From Hofstenia miamia (Eukaryota > Xenacoelomorpha > Acoela > Hofsteniidae): a DNA stretch of 64,000 nucleotides. The stretch lies in NCBI GenBank assembly GCA_900660155.1, contig CABFPE010000516.1:59382-123381 (forward strand). The letters run 5' to 3'. The notes beneath the pieces were generated by a model, which was not told where the DNA came from, made no database searches, and was given only the letters and a program-made list of their open reading frames with translations. The translations under genes and the position numbers were made by a program. Positions 23,849-37,859 of this stretch are shown here, in pieces (position 1 is the first letter of the stretch; the number at the start of each line of letters is the position of its first letter).

Positions 23849-25241
23849 CAGGGGTCGACAGAATTATAGAACATTATTTCAATTAAATTATTCATTAAAT
23901 TTCTGAATGCATACACTTATTGCGTGATAGGGTATATTCTGATTGGCTGAAATGATTGATTAATCATATTTCGATCATAAATTGTCATTTCATTTACCCA
24001 TTTATTATCTTGCACACTAAATTCGGGTTTATTTATAGTTTCTTTGAAAGCATAGTGCGTTACACAAAATGCCTAACAAAAGGAGAGAAGTGAGCAAAAT
24101 GAAGAGATCACAAATTGCAATATTGGCCACCAGCACGAATAAAACTCACAAAGAAATAGCTAAAGCTGTTGGTGTATCTCGTCCAACAGTTACAAAGATA
24201 TTAAAGCGTTTCAACGTAACTGGGGATGCAGCCGCAGGCAAACATACAGGCCGTCCAAAAAAGACATCCGATCGTGATGATGGTGTAATTGGCCGTGAAG
24301 CTGTGAAAGATCCATTTATCAGTGCAAGTCAGATTAAAAGAAATCTTCATGGTGGAATTCCTAATTTATCTATTCGAACAATACAACGTCGCCTTCGTGA
24401 GAAATTTCGTGCCCAGTGAGAAAGCCTGCTAAGAAGCCCCTGCTAACTAAAGTTATGCTGAAGAAAAGGTTAGATTTTTGTCAAAGATATCGTCATTGGA
24501 CAGTTGAAATGTGGAGAAAGGTGATGTTTAGTGACGAGTCGCGACTTTTCTACTACGTAAACCTAATCCTGGATTTGTTCGTTGTCCAGTTGGAAGTTCA
24601 TCTTGTAATCCTCGTTTTACAATCAAAACAACAAAACATCCTCCGTCGATCATGGTGTGGGGATGCTTTTCATACTCTCAACGTGGTGCTCTAACATTTC
24701 TTCCAATAAACCACCAAATGAATGGAGCCAGTTATCTTGAAATATTGCGTGAGAAATTGGTGACATTTATGAATATTTCTCAGACTGAAACTTTTCAACA
24801 CGATAAGCTAAATTACTGACAAAGTGGATCACAGACAATGGGATTCAAGTTCTGGAGTGGCCTGGGAATTCTCAAGACTTGAATTCCATTGAAAATTTAT
24901 GGAACTATATGAAAGATCGTTTGAACGCTTACAACTTTTCAAATATGGAGGAATTCAAAGATGCCATACAGCAGACATGGTGCTTTGACATCACCCAAGA
25001 ATATTGCAACAATTTAGTTGACAGTGTGCCCCGAAGAATAGAACAGACAATACGAGCAAAGGGTTATCCAACAAAATATTGACACTAATGTATTCAAAAT
25101 GTGTTTGTCGTTTGTAAAACATAATGTGATTCATATTGGAAAATTGCGTCTTCATTTATTTCTTAACATACGGTTAAAAAGGTTCCAAAGTTGTAATTGA
25201 GTAAGAAAAAAACAAATGTTCTATAATTTTGTCGACCCCTG
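23849..25241 (+). mobile_element. Tc1-like transposon with both terminal inverted repeats, 1393 bp, inactive
   Basis: The left end reads CAGGGGTCGACAGAATTATA then GAACATT. The right end is its inverse, AATGTTCTATAATTTTGTCG then ACCCCTG, with one mismatch in the first 26 bp. A TA lies on each side (23847-23848, 25242-25243), the standard Tc1/mariner target duplication, inside a longer (TA)n tract. Length fits the family. The transposase inside is broken. The close match of the two ends suggests a fairly recent copy. Confidence 0.95.
24069..25082 (+). pseudogene. Tc1-like transposase, frameshifted
   Basis: 24069-24419 encodes the paired-like DNA-binding part: KTHKEIAKAVGVSRPTVTKI, a GRPKK motif between the two helix-turn-helices, then LSIRTIQRRLREKFRA. 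The frame shifts at about 24415 and continues as MLKKRLDFCQRYRHWTVEMW and FSDESRLF (first catalytic Asp), then shifts again near 24560; IMVWGCFSYSQRGALTFLP is readable near 24650-24705. Around 24800 the expected second catalytic block (QxDNAPCH) is missing, apparently a small deletion, with a stop soon after. The last frame, 24879-25082, holds NSIENLWNYMKDRL, carrying the third acidic residue, and ends RAKGYPTKY. It is a dead copy. Confidence 0.93.
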
Positions 25242-28200
25242 TATATATATATATATATGAAAGCACACTTTGGAAAATCATATCTCGCTATTTACACACT
25301 TGCTGTCGCAACACTCGACTTAAACGCATTTTAGGAATGAAATGAAAAGGCAGTCTTCAATTGTTCACTTGTTTTATATATTTTATAGAAATTAAGTAGT
25401 TTTGATGAAATTTAACAAAGTTTTACTGTTTCTGTTTTATCCAATCTTTCTAACCTAGATTAAATGAAGCCTATTATTACAGTAAAACAGTTTAAGTAAC
25501 GTTATCATATTCAAAATGATTTTATTTAAAAAGAGGTGATATTTGTTATATTTACAAGAAATCTATTTAATATGGACACATTTGGCGGTAATTATTATTA
25601 AATCTTATAATAGTTCCCTTCTCATGAATTGTAATCAATTCGAATAATTAATGCAAAAATATATTCAAATCTCATTAACAATATAAAAATTATTTTAGTC
25701 TCGTTTGCTCATAGCCAACTAATTAATTTAATCTTGTTAACCATAATCGAGAAATTCCAGTAGAGTTTTGAGGTTTGTGTGATGGATTGTTTGACGAATG
25801 TTTGATAATGTATCGTCGCAGGATTTTTGTGGAAAAATGAAAATTAATTGCTTGCTTGATCGAAGGTTTGATAGTGCATCACCGCCGTAAAAAACAACCA
25901 GATATCGGTAGTTGAAACAATTTAAGTTGCTTTTATTTATTGATATCAATACACCTACAATAAAGTTCTTTATTCATGATAGTGCATTGCGCTCCATAAG
26001 TTTATTTAGATACACATTTTATATTACTTAGATAAATTTTTGAGATTCCAGAAAATGGTCGTTACTTTGATACTAGCAGAATAATGGTTGTGTTTGCTTG
26101 TAATAAAGGAAATATCTTATAATTTCAAAATTATGCCTATTTTTACTAATTTGCATTAATTTTTAGCCACTATTTTGCCAATGTCCAAGGTTCATAGCGG
26201 GTCGTTATTTTTTGGCAGCGACCACCTATTTTTTCAAAAATGATCTGACCCGGCCAATAATAATACTAATAAGAGTAAAAAACAAATTATTTTTTTCTTA
26301 ATACATAAGAAATCTATAAAGTACAAAACACTTTACAATAAATCTATACACCTGCAATAATGGACTCGATTTTGTTGTGATTCTATTCACTCTTTTGCAT
26401 TAGGTGTTACCATGCTTTGAATGTGAATTATTAAATGGTTAATTAAGGAGTGTCATACGCTAAAATTGTATGATGATCACATTTATTACTTATTTCATTC
26501 CTAAAATATTAAAAACACAACATATGGTTTGTTTAAAGTTTATTCATTTATTAAATATCTAATGCAGCCCATTGAAATCCCCGAGCATAACACGGGCAGT
26601 TTCCTAGTATTGTAAAAAATTGCGAATTAAAGCTAATTTAATGTCATCAAAACATTTTATTATAATTGTTATAAATCACTTTTAGTTATTTTATTTAAAA
26701 CACTTGTTTGTAAACCCATTGTTTAGAGCATTTACAAGAATATATCTATTAGAACCTACAGACATCGCACATCGATAGTTAACAATGTCCGGATTAGACA
26801 GCTACATGTATATCGATAAATATATTATTTACATGAATATTTTATTTGGTTTTCTCCGAAATCTTTAAGTGTACTCAAAGTGAAAAAGGGAATGCATGTG
26901 TACATTACCAACATTTTTACTAAAAACTGTATGAATTAACCTTGCTGTATTAATTGGAATTTGAAAAAATTCTTGATAAAAATATTAATTGCTAAGAATT
27001 AAATTTAATACGATCAATTTGAAGTAAAATTGAAATTCCTTCATAAATAGTTCTGAAAATACTCAATTTAATACTAAAATTATATCTAAAATTTTTAAAT
27101 GCAAGTGGTAAACTGCTAAACGACACATGTACAATAAGGAATAATTTTATTATTACATTTAACATTGAATTACATCTATAAGTATGTTTATGTCAACTTA
27201 ATTGCAAATGATGTTATCAATATTTACTTTATAAATATTTATGAAACTATTAATGGATTGTAGTATGCACGTAGTAGAATTCAAATAAGCAATTTAAATG
27301 AATGGAGATTCTTTAGTGTTTATAAAAAGAAGTCTATAATGTGCAGGTTTCTTCGGAAACGAAACCTCTCTAAGATTACAAACACAGCATAAGCAGTCTT
27401 GGAGTTTAGCGCAATATTTATAAGGCTCTTAAATCAACAGCTTCTTGAATGAATATAATACAACGTGAACGGTAATTTTACTGAAGTATAAACAACATCT
27501 TAAGCAGTATCTCGCGAATTATTATAAATTATATTTTAAATATGTGCAGTTTTCGCTCAGATTGGCACTAATTGCATACATAATGTAAGAAAAGCATATA
27601 ATTGCAATTTGAAAATAAAAAGAACGGCCTATGATCAAGAACACCATCACTATTAAAAACCGTATACTTTATCATATAGAATCTTCGCCAAAATGAGTGC
27701 ACGTGAATATTCTTGAATATTTAAAATCTGCGGAAAACAGTCAAATGTAGCCTATAATTCTTCGTAAAATTAATGCTTGGCACTAAAATGTTAAAAAATG
27801 GAATCTAGACTGGAAGGTACTCCATATTCATATGGCATTATAAGAATTCTCCGCGGACTATGTCATACATAAAAAAAGCAAAGGCCTGTTACCCAAAATT
27901 TGAAATAGTGTTACCTTATAGTTATCAATATTACAAAAATATTTTCGTTACAAAATATAAATTAAGGACATGTTTTACATTATTTGGAATTTAATAACTC
28001 CCAAACATTTCCAGTTTAAGATTGAGGTTAGCTAATTTAGATAGTAGTTGGCGACTCACAGCTGACTTTTCTTTGCTAACCATGACATAATACAAAAAAG
28101 AATTTGCCTTAGTTAATTATAATTGAAAACTGATTAATGTAATCATTCGCGGCAATTTATGTGTTTTTCTCTTTAACACAGGCACCACTGATTGGCAAAT

Positions 28201-30040
28201 AGGATTTCCTTACCCTACAAATGAAAATCACTATAACACTTTTCTTTGCCATGAGCAGCTCAGTCCATAACATTTATATATAAAACTTGAGTGTGAGGTA
28301 ATTTTAGACTAGTTTAGCAGACGAAACAGATAAGCCCACATGTTAACAACAGAGAGCCTGCTGCATATGGTTAGGTGAGACACTTAGTTATATTTAGTTC
28401 ATGTAACTAAGGGTTAACGTTTCTAATCTAAATTCTTGTTTATGAGGCATATTATGTAGCACAAAATATTAACCGAGTTCTCCATCTGATTTTGGAAAGG
28501 CTATTTTAGATTTTGGTAATTGTGAAATATCGGTGCTTATTTTTCCATTATCCAGTCAAAGCGTTTCCAAGTTTTATATTGTAGTTGTAAATATGCAGAC
28601 AGCAATTTTGTATATAGGAAGTGTTTTATTGTAAATAGATTACAATCACTATTGTATTCTAACAATATAACATTGAATAAATAAATTATAATAGATTAAT
28701 TGCATTACCATTCATTGGTAGCCATTTTAATAGATTTGGAATTATATATACAAGAACATGAGAGGTAATATCTTCAGCTTTATTGTATATTACATATAAG
28801 CATGGAAAAATTAATTTTGAATTGGCATGAAAAATATAAGAAATTTTGATAAGACACCTCGATCACTTTTTTTAAAACTAAGCATATCCTGTACCTCATA
28901 ATAGAACTTCCTTTGAAAGCTTACTCAATTTAACAAGTGACGGATTAATTCAGTAACTTATGCAATCAATTTTTCATTGTATTATTAATAGGATGTTAAG
29001 GTTAAGAGCCAACACTAAACTCACTTTTCGTCAAATTTATTAAACAAATATTTTTCGTGACTTGGTGCTGTATTATTAATCTTAGGTGATACAATATTTA
29101 GACAAAAATCACACTTCCCCAAGTAGGTTATAAGAAATTATGAATATAATAATCTTAATAAAATATAAAGGTTACTTTATAACAATTTGATTGTTATATG
29201 CCTTAAATTCCCCCTTAATTAACATACTAATATGATAAATGAATATTGTTTAATCTAATCAGCTGTTACTGTTTCATGAAATTTACACTGGAAAGAACAC
29301 TTAATTTTGGTGTTGAATACGTGGAGCACCATTGTACTGCTTAGAGTTTCTAACCAAAGAGAGTCATTCCATTTATTATGCATCAAGTAAAAAATCAGTA
29401 ATTATATACTTCACCTACCAGTTAGAGTGCAAAGTCTGTTTGATTAATATACTAAGTTTAGAATAATTTGATAAATTAATATTTAAACTTAGTAACATCA
29501 ATAATTCCACTCACAGATTTATTTAATTCAAATTTGCTATCTGTAATTCCATTTTTCTTGGTTTTATTCATTTTAGCACGATAGAAACGGTTACACCAAA
29601 GAAGAATCTTCTCGATATAAAGAAATAAACGAATTGGTCGAATTTGAAAGAGTTCGACTGTTCCTGTAAACGAATCTATTTTTGTAGATAAACAAAATTC
29701 TCCCAAATATTTAACCAAAGTGTATTTATACTGAAATCCTATTATTCCTTAAATAAGTAAATATTTATTTTAAACGTGATCTCAATACTTGTTTACCTAT
29801 TTTTAATTTGAATAAAACAAACATTAGACTTAAAATGTAAAAGAACATTATTCACTGAAAGTTCTTATTTTTGTAATATGGTATTGCAGCAAATCTTATG
29901 GGTAGGACAAATAGAGTTTAGATGACATATTCTAAATTATTTTATAACTCTAGAACAATAAAAGTGAAAATTTTTCTCAATAATAGACATTTTATCCTTG
30001 TAATTGTTGGTTTTGTTCATTTCTGTTTTAATTTGTATAC

Positions 30041-30090
<50 letters not shown>

Positions 30091-32078
30091 AAAAGTTCTC
30101 CTCACTCAATGTTTGCTGAAACTATTGAAACACTGTTTTCATGTTTACAGTGGTTAAACCTTTGTTACTTGTTCTTGTAGTTTTAAACCAAAATGATACA
30201 ATTGATAATCCTTTTTTTTAAAAACATTTAAGAGATTTCTTCAAAATTAATTTAAAGGAAAATCATCTATTTTAAATTATATTTAATGTTAAGTTGTTTC
30301 TACTAATTGCAGTCACAATTAGTCTTTTGAGTACTCAGAATGTAAAAAACTCAAATAAGCTTGCAAAACTCAATCAGAAACTTGAATTATTTTAAATTTC
30401 AATTTCTTTTTCAACTATTGTATAAATGTTTTTCACAATGAAATCTCTGGAAACAAAAAACTCGATTACCTCAGAATTTTCATTAAAAATTCTCAACATG
30501 AACTTGAAATGTAAAAACATGTATTTGGTGTGAGTAACTTTAACTGTACTTGAAAGTTGTAATATATGCTAAATGATAAAAAATTATTCATGATTTCATG
30601 AATAATATTCAGATAAAATTTTAGTGTACATATGATAAAATTTTGACAGACCTATCTAATGTTATTGATTTTGTAAAAGATATGCTGTCGATCTCAAGGT
30701 TCTGTATGTCCGTAAGAAGTACTAATACTAACCATTTTAAGACATATTTTGGATAATTTAATCCATCCCAAATTTACCTAGAAGCTTTTAGCTTAACGTT
30801 TGTGTTTTCTGAAATTATTTAAGTATATCTAGTGATACTCAATATTGTTGAAAATACTGACTTTAAGCAATGATTCAGAAACTAAGTGTTCAAATGCAAC
30901 TGATTTGTGTGATCAACATTTATATTGCGTGTATTTCATAAATATGGCTATCTTGACGATAATTTATCTGTGTATTCACACAGAGAGATTGCGATATCGC
31001 GCTTGTAATTTAAACACATGTTTTAAGATAGTAGCATGCAGACAGACGGCGTGCGGTTGCTATGTTTTTTGACAACAGTTCTGCGCCGCTCAACTTCTAA
31101 CCAGCATTTTTATGATTTTAGAGCGTTTTTTCCTATCGCTTACTTGGGAACTGAGTAAATTTAATGCAGCATCAAACTGATTTTTACACTATATTTTTAT
31201 AAATAGGAATTTGTGATTACTCAATCGAATTTTTTATTACAGGTAGCACATCTAATTGAGTTGGCATTTTTATAAAGCATTTGCATTAATTAGGTTTAAA
31301 CTATACATTGGTTTAATTGGCTATTACATAGACGCCGGCAAAGCTTCCTAAGCTTAAAGTTTAATTCTTTAAAATTTGGACCAAATTTGGCATATTTGGA
31401 ATCGATTTGCAAATCCTTTCCAAATATTTGGCAATTTTTTGCCAAATTTATTTACTAGGGTTACTAAAGTCTGTCAAAAATTTACTAATTCATATTCACT
31501 CAAATTTTCATACAAATATTTTCAATAATGTTATGATTATTTTTCAAGAAAATTTAAATATCAAAATTGAACATATAACATTAGCATTAATTGTTTAAAA
31601 AATCCATTTTTGTATTGACATATTTTTTCAATATTTACTTGTCAAATTGTTTTATATAAGTATAGAACCAGAAATAATGAATTATTCATTTGCAATTATG
31701 TACACACAGGCATATTTCTTTGCTTATTATTAAGGAATAAGTACAGTAAAAAAAATATTTTGGGTGTTTAAGTTATATTGATAAAATGTGTGTTTTATTA
31801 GTGCGGCGTAGTTTTATGCAGCATATTAAATTCAATTGCCACCCTTTCACCCCACTTCCGGCGCCACTGTGCATGTATCATCTTGTTTAGCAATTATATC
31901 ACTGATAAATTAAAATGTCCTAATTACCTCAACCGTGAATGTCGCAATAACTAGGCATAGCGACCTCCACACTTCAATAGAAATTAAAGAGCAAGGTGTG
32001 CGTTCATATTAACGCACACTACGAAATTAAGCGTAATCATTGAAATTGCATCCTACATTTGTAGCCGAACGTTATTGA
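25242..32078. other. Gene desert, 6.8 kb, AT-rich
   Basis: I see no exon with a recognisable protein and no transposase. The open frames here are short and biased to F, L, I, N and K, as expected from AT-rich DNA. Contains a (TA)n tract at 30044-30087. Near 31380-31455 CCAAATTTGG, TTTGCAAA and TTGCCAAATT words recur. 31861-31869 reads GCGCCACTG, the terminus shared by the hAT-like MITEs, with no partner found. Confidence 0.5.
30044..30087. repeat. (TA)n microsatellite
   Basis: About 22 uninterrupted TA units. Confidence 0.95.
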
Positions 32079-33229
32079 TTGTTCACGAAATGCATGTCTT
32101 GCTTTATGGAGGTTGGATCTGATACTACAATTTCCAGGGTTTATATCGTTGGCGATTTCATTATGCCTAATGTTGACTGGGAACTCCTGTGTTTAAATGT
32201 AGTACGGGAGATGATTACATTAATGTATTTGATTCTTATGGTTTATCTGCCTGCATTACTGAAGCGACTCATGTCAAGAGCAATGTTCTCGATAATCTAC
32301 TTACGACAAACAATGATATCTGCGCTTATGTTGTTAACTCAATCACTTCGGTATTAGTTTCACTATTAGTTTTTCAAGAATCGCTATATTGACTCATGCT
32401 TATTCCATCCATCGATTTACCAAAGCTTCGTTATCAGAGTTTGCTCGCATTATTAATTTATACTGTTTTGATCCTTACAAGCCGATCGATAGCTCAATGG
32501 ATGAGTTTTTGGCGTATCTCAAGTACTCTATGGATGCTTGTTTTGACTGTTGTAGGCGTAAGCGTACTTTCCTGCCTTTCTATTACTCTTCTCATTCAGT
32601 GCATCTATATAATAAAATGCAAACCATTTTGCGACGGAATACTACTCAAGTTGTTGATTATCCTAATTTCGTGACACAAACTCAATCTGATTTTTTGGAG
32701 TCCGTTGAACTTGATAAGGTTGTTTTTATGAACAATTTCAAGAAATGCACTATTGGTGAATGCTTTGCTACTATAAAATGTCTGTCTGGTCCCTCCAAAC
32801 TTTCTGTTGTTATGTCCAAAGGAGTATCAAAATTCTCTAGTAATTACAAGAAATGCACAGGTCTGAACAAATCTTCGCTTTTAATTTCTACTCCGATGAC
32901 ATTCAAGTCCCAGCTATTTCCTATCCCGAGCCTGACATCCACCTAGACGATGTTCAGTTCACTCCGGATGAGATCTCCAGAATTCTTGGTATTCCTCCTG
33001 CGTCGCAATCATATACTGCTGACGGTTTATCTGGCAACGTTCTTGGCCCGTATTTCTATATTCTGTTCGGTTTCATTATCTCTACAGCGACCTTTCCTGC
33101 AATATGGAAAATTGGTCACATTATGCCTCTTCACAAATTTGGTGACAAATCTCTTTTCAAGAATTATCGTGCTATCAGTTTACTGCCCCACGCGTCTTTG
33201 GTATTAGAGAGAATAATTTTCAATTTTCT

Positions 33230-34913
33230 ATTAAAATCCAATCAGCTTCCCTCCTCTCAGGTCATTTCCTATAGTCCAATAGCTTTCTCGACTGTCAATC
33301 ATCTTTGAGCGTCTTGTCTTTCGCTCTCTTTTCCGCTTTCAGCATGGTAACCTTCCGGGTCGTTCTACCATAACTAACTTGCTCACTTTGATTGAAAACG
33401 GCTATTTCCACTCTGATTGCAATGATCCTGGTTGCATTATCTTTTGCATTTCTAAACCTTTTGATCGGCTCCCTCATTCTATCCTTCTTGACAAATTATG
33501 ATTATTTGGCTTTAATGTTGATTTCATCGTACTCTTTCAGTTTTACCTGTCCAATCGTCGTCAGTGTGTCAAAATCAACTCGTCTATTTCGTCCCCTGCT
33601 CTTGTCTCTAGTGGTGCTCCTCAAGGCTCCGTGTTTGCTGTTCTCTTCTTCCTTGTTGCTATCAACGACCTACCTAAATCTGTCCTCAACTCATCCTGTC
33701 TACTTTAAGTTGATGACACCGCGATTTTCAACTTTGGTAGTTCTTTTGCCTCCAATATTACCTCTGATCTTGAACTTTTGTCTACTTGGTCTTCTGTTAA
33801 CCATCTTGATTTTAGCCCAAGCAAGATATGTGGTATTTCCTTCTCTGTATCTCCCCCTTCTGATCTTCCTCTTCCTGTGAACTTTTCCCCTCACCATACT
33901 CATCTTGGAATTCAACTTTCTGATAACTTAAATTGGTCTATCTGGTCATGTGTCCTTACCTCTCCACAAAGCTAATTCCTCACCCTTTGCCCTCTTCCGC
34001 AATGTTCCCTTTAATTCCACTTCTGCTGTTAAGCTCTCTTTGTTCAAGTCAATTCCTCGTTCCATTCATCTCTTTGTATCTCCCTGTTGGTGGCCTTCCC
34101 ATTCCTTGTTCCACTTTATGGAACGTTTCCAGAACGGTGTCTTCAAATGTTTCTCTCCCTTGCCATACAAAGACGCCCTTCTCAAATTCTCCACTGTCAC
34201 TCTACTTCCATGCCTGTGATCTCCTCCTGTTCAATCGACTGCTCACTTGCAAATATGATCTTTATAATTTTGATTTCATTAAGTTCTCTAATTCCCGCTC
34301 CACTCGCTCTGATGATGTTGTCACTTTCTCCATTATTCAGCACCTCCCATGCGCCTGCATACACTAACCTGTTTATCTCTGTGACACTCCTAGCATCTAT
34401 CCTTTCTAATACTTTGTTAACCTTTATTGTTTCTACTGATAGCTTGCTTTTCTTAACTTTTCTTGGAACTTTCAACCTAGGTCTCTCACCTATTTCTTCC
34501 TTCATCTTTTCCTTGATTGCTGCTTTAGTTTCTGCGCCCACTGGTTCTGCTGCTTCCGCCACTTCTGTCACAACGTCCATCACTTCATCTTCCCTTTGCT
34601 TAGCCTATTCAACTCTCTTTTTCCTCTTACTCTCATCCAACTGCAACTTTCGCACTTGTCCTGCAAACCTCTGCTCTGTAACTTCTAATCCCATTTCTGC
34701 CTTCCTCCATTCTTCCAACATTCTCTTCCTGTAACCCCTTTCATCTGGCCTGCTTCTTCTGTAACACTCCAGTGCTGTTCTGTTCTGCTCATCTATCCAT
34801 TTATGCCATCGTCCATTGGTCTGTGGGGATCCATACTACCACTTCTCGAGTTCACACTCCCGATTGTGGAGTCCGCCTGCCCAGAGATTCTTCTCTTCTT
34901 CTTCTTCTTCTTC

Positions 34914-34944
<31 letters not shown>
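33230..34944 (+). mobile_element. Second LINE, 5'-truncated, inserted in the RT of the first
   Basis: It starts abruptly inside its own RT and reads QHGNLPGRSTITNLLTLIEN, PLVSSGAPQGSVF-type turn (here SSGAPQGSVFAVLFFL), VDDTAIFNFG (the Y of the usual YADD box reads as a stop) and LSTWSSVNHLDFSPSK. It differs clearly in sequence and composition (C/T-rich sense strand) from its host LINE. Its 3' region ends in (CTT)n(ATT)n at 34889-34944, after which the host LINE resumes at YPKIAAKL. It carries frameshifts and stops and is inactive. Confidence 0.82.
34889..34944 (+). repeat. (CTT)n(ATT)n tract at the LINE 3' end
   Basis: CTT units followed by ATT units; it marks the 3' terminus of the nested LINE and the junction back to the outer one. 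Confidence 0.9.
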
Positions 34945-34945
<1 letters not shown>

Positions 34946-36548
34946 CCCCAAAATTGCTGCTAAACTGTCATCTAAACAGCATGGCTTCATGAAAAGTCAT
35001 TCAACTGTGACTCAGCTCTTACTATTTCTTGACAAAGTATATAATTCCTTAGGCCGTAATGAAGACGCTTTTTGTGTTTATTTTGACTTCTGTAAGGCGT
35101 TCTATCGCGTCCCACACACATTATTATTGTACAAGTTACATTTATTTTGCTTTCATGATCAGTTTATCAAGTTCTTCACATCTTACCTTTCTAATCGCTT
35201 CCAATCTGTTGTTATTGATGGAGATATCTCACCCAAGGTATCTGTTGTCAGTGGCGTCCCGCAAGGGAGTATATTTGGACCTTTGATTTTCCTAATTTTT
35301 ATTGATGATATATCCGATACTTTCATTAATGATGAGAGTTTTTTGTATACTGATGACTGTAAAGCTCTTGCTAAAGACAAAGATATTCTGATGGAGGATA
35401 TCAACTGTTTCCTGATCTGGAACAAGTTAAACAGCATGGCTATTAATGTTTCAAAGACCCAGCTAATCATTTTTTATTCTTCGTAGCTCTCTGAATTGCT
35501 TATTGGCAATGAAATTATATATCCTGTTCAACACGTAAAAGATCTCGGTTTTATAGTTGATTCTAATTTACGCTGGAATGCCATACCCTATTGCAGCTGA
35601 AAAAGGCTAGAAACTCCTTCTTTATGATAAAGCACAATGTTCCTTTTTCAACCAATGTAATGGTCAAAGCTGGACTAATACAGTCATGTTTTGAGCATCT
35701 TGCTTTATGCTAGTCAAACGTGGTTGCCTAGCACCGTTATACTTGCTAAAATGGAGAGTTTTTATAGAAGTTGTCTTTACTGGGTATTTGGAAAAGCTCA
35801 ATTTTCTTTTGATTTGGCTAGCGATTATCAGCTATTTCCAATTATTACGTTGCTTCAACTATACGCCATTCTATTCATGAAAACAGTTCTTGACTGCAAA
35901 TCCTTTATTACAGCAGATCACTTTCCCGTTCACACTGGTTTGGAGAAACTACGTTCATCAGGTAATCTCAGATTCAATGTTACCAATACGAAGAAGAAAA
36001 TGTGCGAAAAGAATTATTTCAGAAGAGTCGTGAAGCTTGCTAACAATATGGTCTCCGGTTACAAGATTGACCTTCTGAATATCACGAAGTATGAACTTAA
36101 GAAATGCGTGTGTGATGTTTATGGCTGNTTGTTGTTGTTGTAGATAATTTCGAAGTGTGCGCTAATGATCACCGCACCTCGAATGAGAAATCAAACGTCT
36201 CACCACTCTCAGTTAATTCCCGCCAAGCAAATCAATAAAAATAGCGAAACTTTTTCAAGTTCTACACGTTCATACTTTGGCTGTGGTTTTAAGCTAAAAC
36301 AAATGCTAGACTTTATTCTAATTTATTAGATTATTTTAGTGGCTAAAGCAGTTATTTAGCAGTAAGGCAGACAAGCTCACACTGTTTCATGTGCACAGCA
36401 CGCAGCCCTGGTTGAAGGTGTTTGTGCGCCTGCAAAGGAGGCTCATCAATTCTAGACATAAGCTGTGGATTATGAGCATTATCTTACTAAGAAGAAACAT
36501 AGTTTCTTAGTCCGCCTTAATAATGGCTGCATACGGTTAGGTGGGTCG

Positions 36549-37859
36549 TAGAGATAGAATCCGATTGGATCTCGGATCGGATCTACATTTTGAGAAACTT
36601 CGGATCTTTTTCGGATCCAAAAATTTTTAAAACGTGTGTAATTGTACATTTTATAAATTACGCAAATTTTTACATTGAATCCGAATTTTATAATCTAAGG
36701 AAATTTTGTAATTGGATTTCATTGTTCATACAACAGGTTCCGCGTTATTATTTCCGAAATTGGTGACGAATATTTAAAATCTGAAAATGCAATTCATGTT
36801 AGCCATCACATAATGATAAAATAGTAAAGCAACCAAAACAAAATTTTTGAACAAACTTGCAAATAGAAGAGCAGAATTCTGAAAAGGATTCTCTCTAATA
36901 TGTATGTCAAAGAAAAAGCGCAGAACACAGAGAAGCAAGTGGAATACTTTAGCTTTTGCAAACACTGTCAAAATGTAAAAATAATATAGTTGTGGATGCT
37001 CTTCAATCAAAAAATCTCATTTAAATATGCACTCTAAGCAACTTGCAATGCCAAGATCAACTTAGTACTCAGAAGGTTTGTCATTATTATAATCACTGAT
37101 ACAAAAATGTTTATGGAACCATACTGTCGGCATAGTATTAATAGGGCGTGAATTTATTTAATGTTGCTGCTATATAATTCAACATTTTTGATCCAATTTA
37201 GTATCAAATTTCAGTAAAATTCAAAATTTCTATCTAAATCTCAAATTTTGTTTGAAAAATTAATTTTTCTATAACGGATTTTAATACACTCTACAACAAT
37301 TTTTTTAATGTCTTGCAATATAAATTTTGGGATTGTTCCTTAATTTGCAATTTATTTGTGCTACTCTGGTTTTCATCGCCTTAGCTGCAATTTTGAAGTA
37401 AATTTATCGATTTTGAAACAACTTCAATTCATAGTGATATTACAAAGTGGTTATTTTTGAATTTGGAAATAAAAAATTAATACGGGGGGAGGGGTAATAC
37501 TATAAGAAACTGAACTATTTAAACTCTATTAATATATTATGATTATAGTTGATGACAATTTTAGGAACTATATTATTACAAAGCTTACAAATAAGTTGAT
37601 TTGCATGCATTATTTTGTAAGTATATGTCTATTTTTTTATCTCAAGATAGTGTTAAAGCACTGAAATTTTCTATTCGCATTAAAAAAACATAAATATTTT
37701 TTAAATTTGTTTGTTTATTGCTAGAATACTTATTTAAATTCGGATCCGTTTCGGATGGAAAACTAGTTTTTTTTTAAAAGTTCGGATCGGATTCGAATCT
37801 TGAAGTTTCGTATCCGGATCAGATCGGATCTTAAAATGTTCGATCCGATTCCATCTCTG
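36549..37859. mobile_element. Non-autonomous hAT-like transposon, 1311 bp, with GATCCGA subterminal repeats
   Basis: The left end reads TAGAGATAGAATCCGATTGG and the right end, inverted, CAGAGATGGAATCGGATCGA. Flanks are GTGGGTCG (36541-36548) and GTGGGTCA (37860-37867), an 8-bp duplication with one mismatch, as in hAT elements. Both ends hold many copies of CGGATC/GATCCG (36575-36620 and 37740-37850), which resemble arrayed transposase-binding sites. The AT-rich interior has no transposase frame. Confidence 0.85.

Larger units (their letters stand above)
32079..36142 (+). mobile_element. LINE (CR1/jockey-like non-LTR element), split by a second LINE
   Basis: The outer element runs 32079-33229 and resumes at about 34945-36142. 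The 5' part ends an APE-type endonuclease (GDFIMPNVDW, then DDYINVFDSYGLSACITEAT in a neighbouring frame). The linker is at 32389-32850. Reverse transcriptase starts TPDEISRILGIPP and AISLLPHASLVLERIIFNFL. After the insertion it continues YPKIAAKLSSKQHGFMKSHS, FDFCKAFYRVPHTLL, SGVPQGSIFGPLIF and YTDD, then MAINVSKTQLIIF and a C-terminal part with LLYASQTWLPSTV. It ends in (TTG)n at 36129-36142, a usual LINE tail. Several frameshifts and stops make it inactive; in YTDD, Thr replaces the usual Ala. Confidence 0.9.

Noticed and set aside
29476-29718. Minus-strand 80-residue frame in the gene desert
   Set aside because: No motif and no neighbouring exon; taken as chance.
34197-34583. Minus-strand 128-residue frame rich in E, K and A inside the nested LINE
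   Set aside because: It is the antisense shadow of the C/T-rich LINE sense strand; the RT motifs are on the plus strand.
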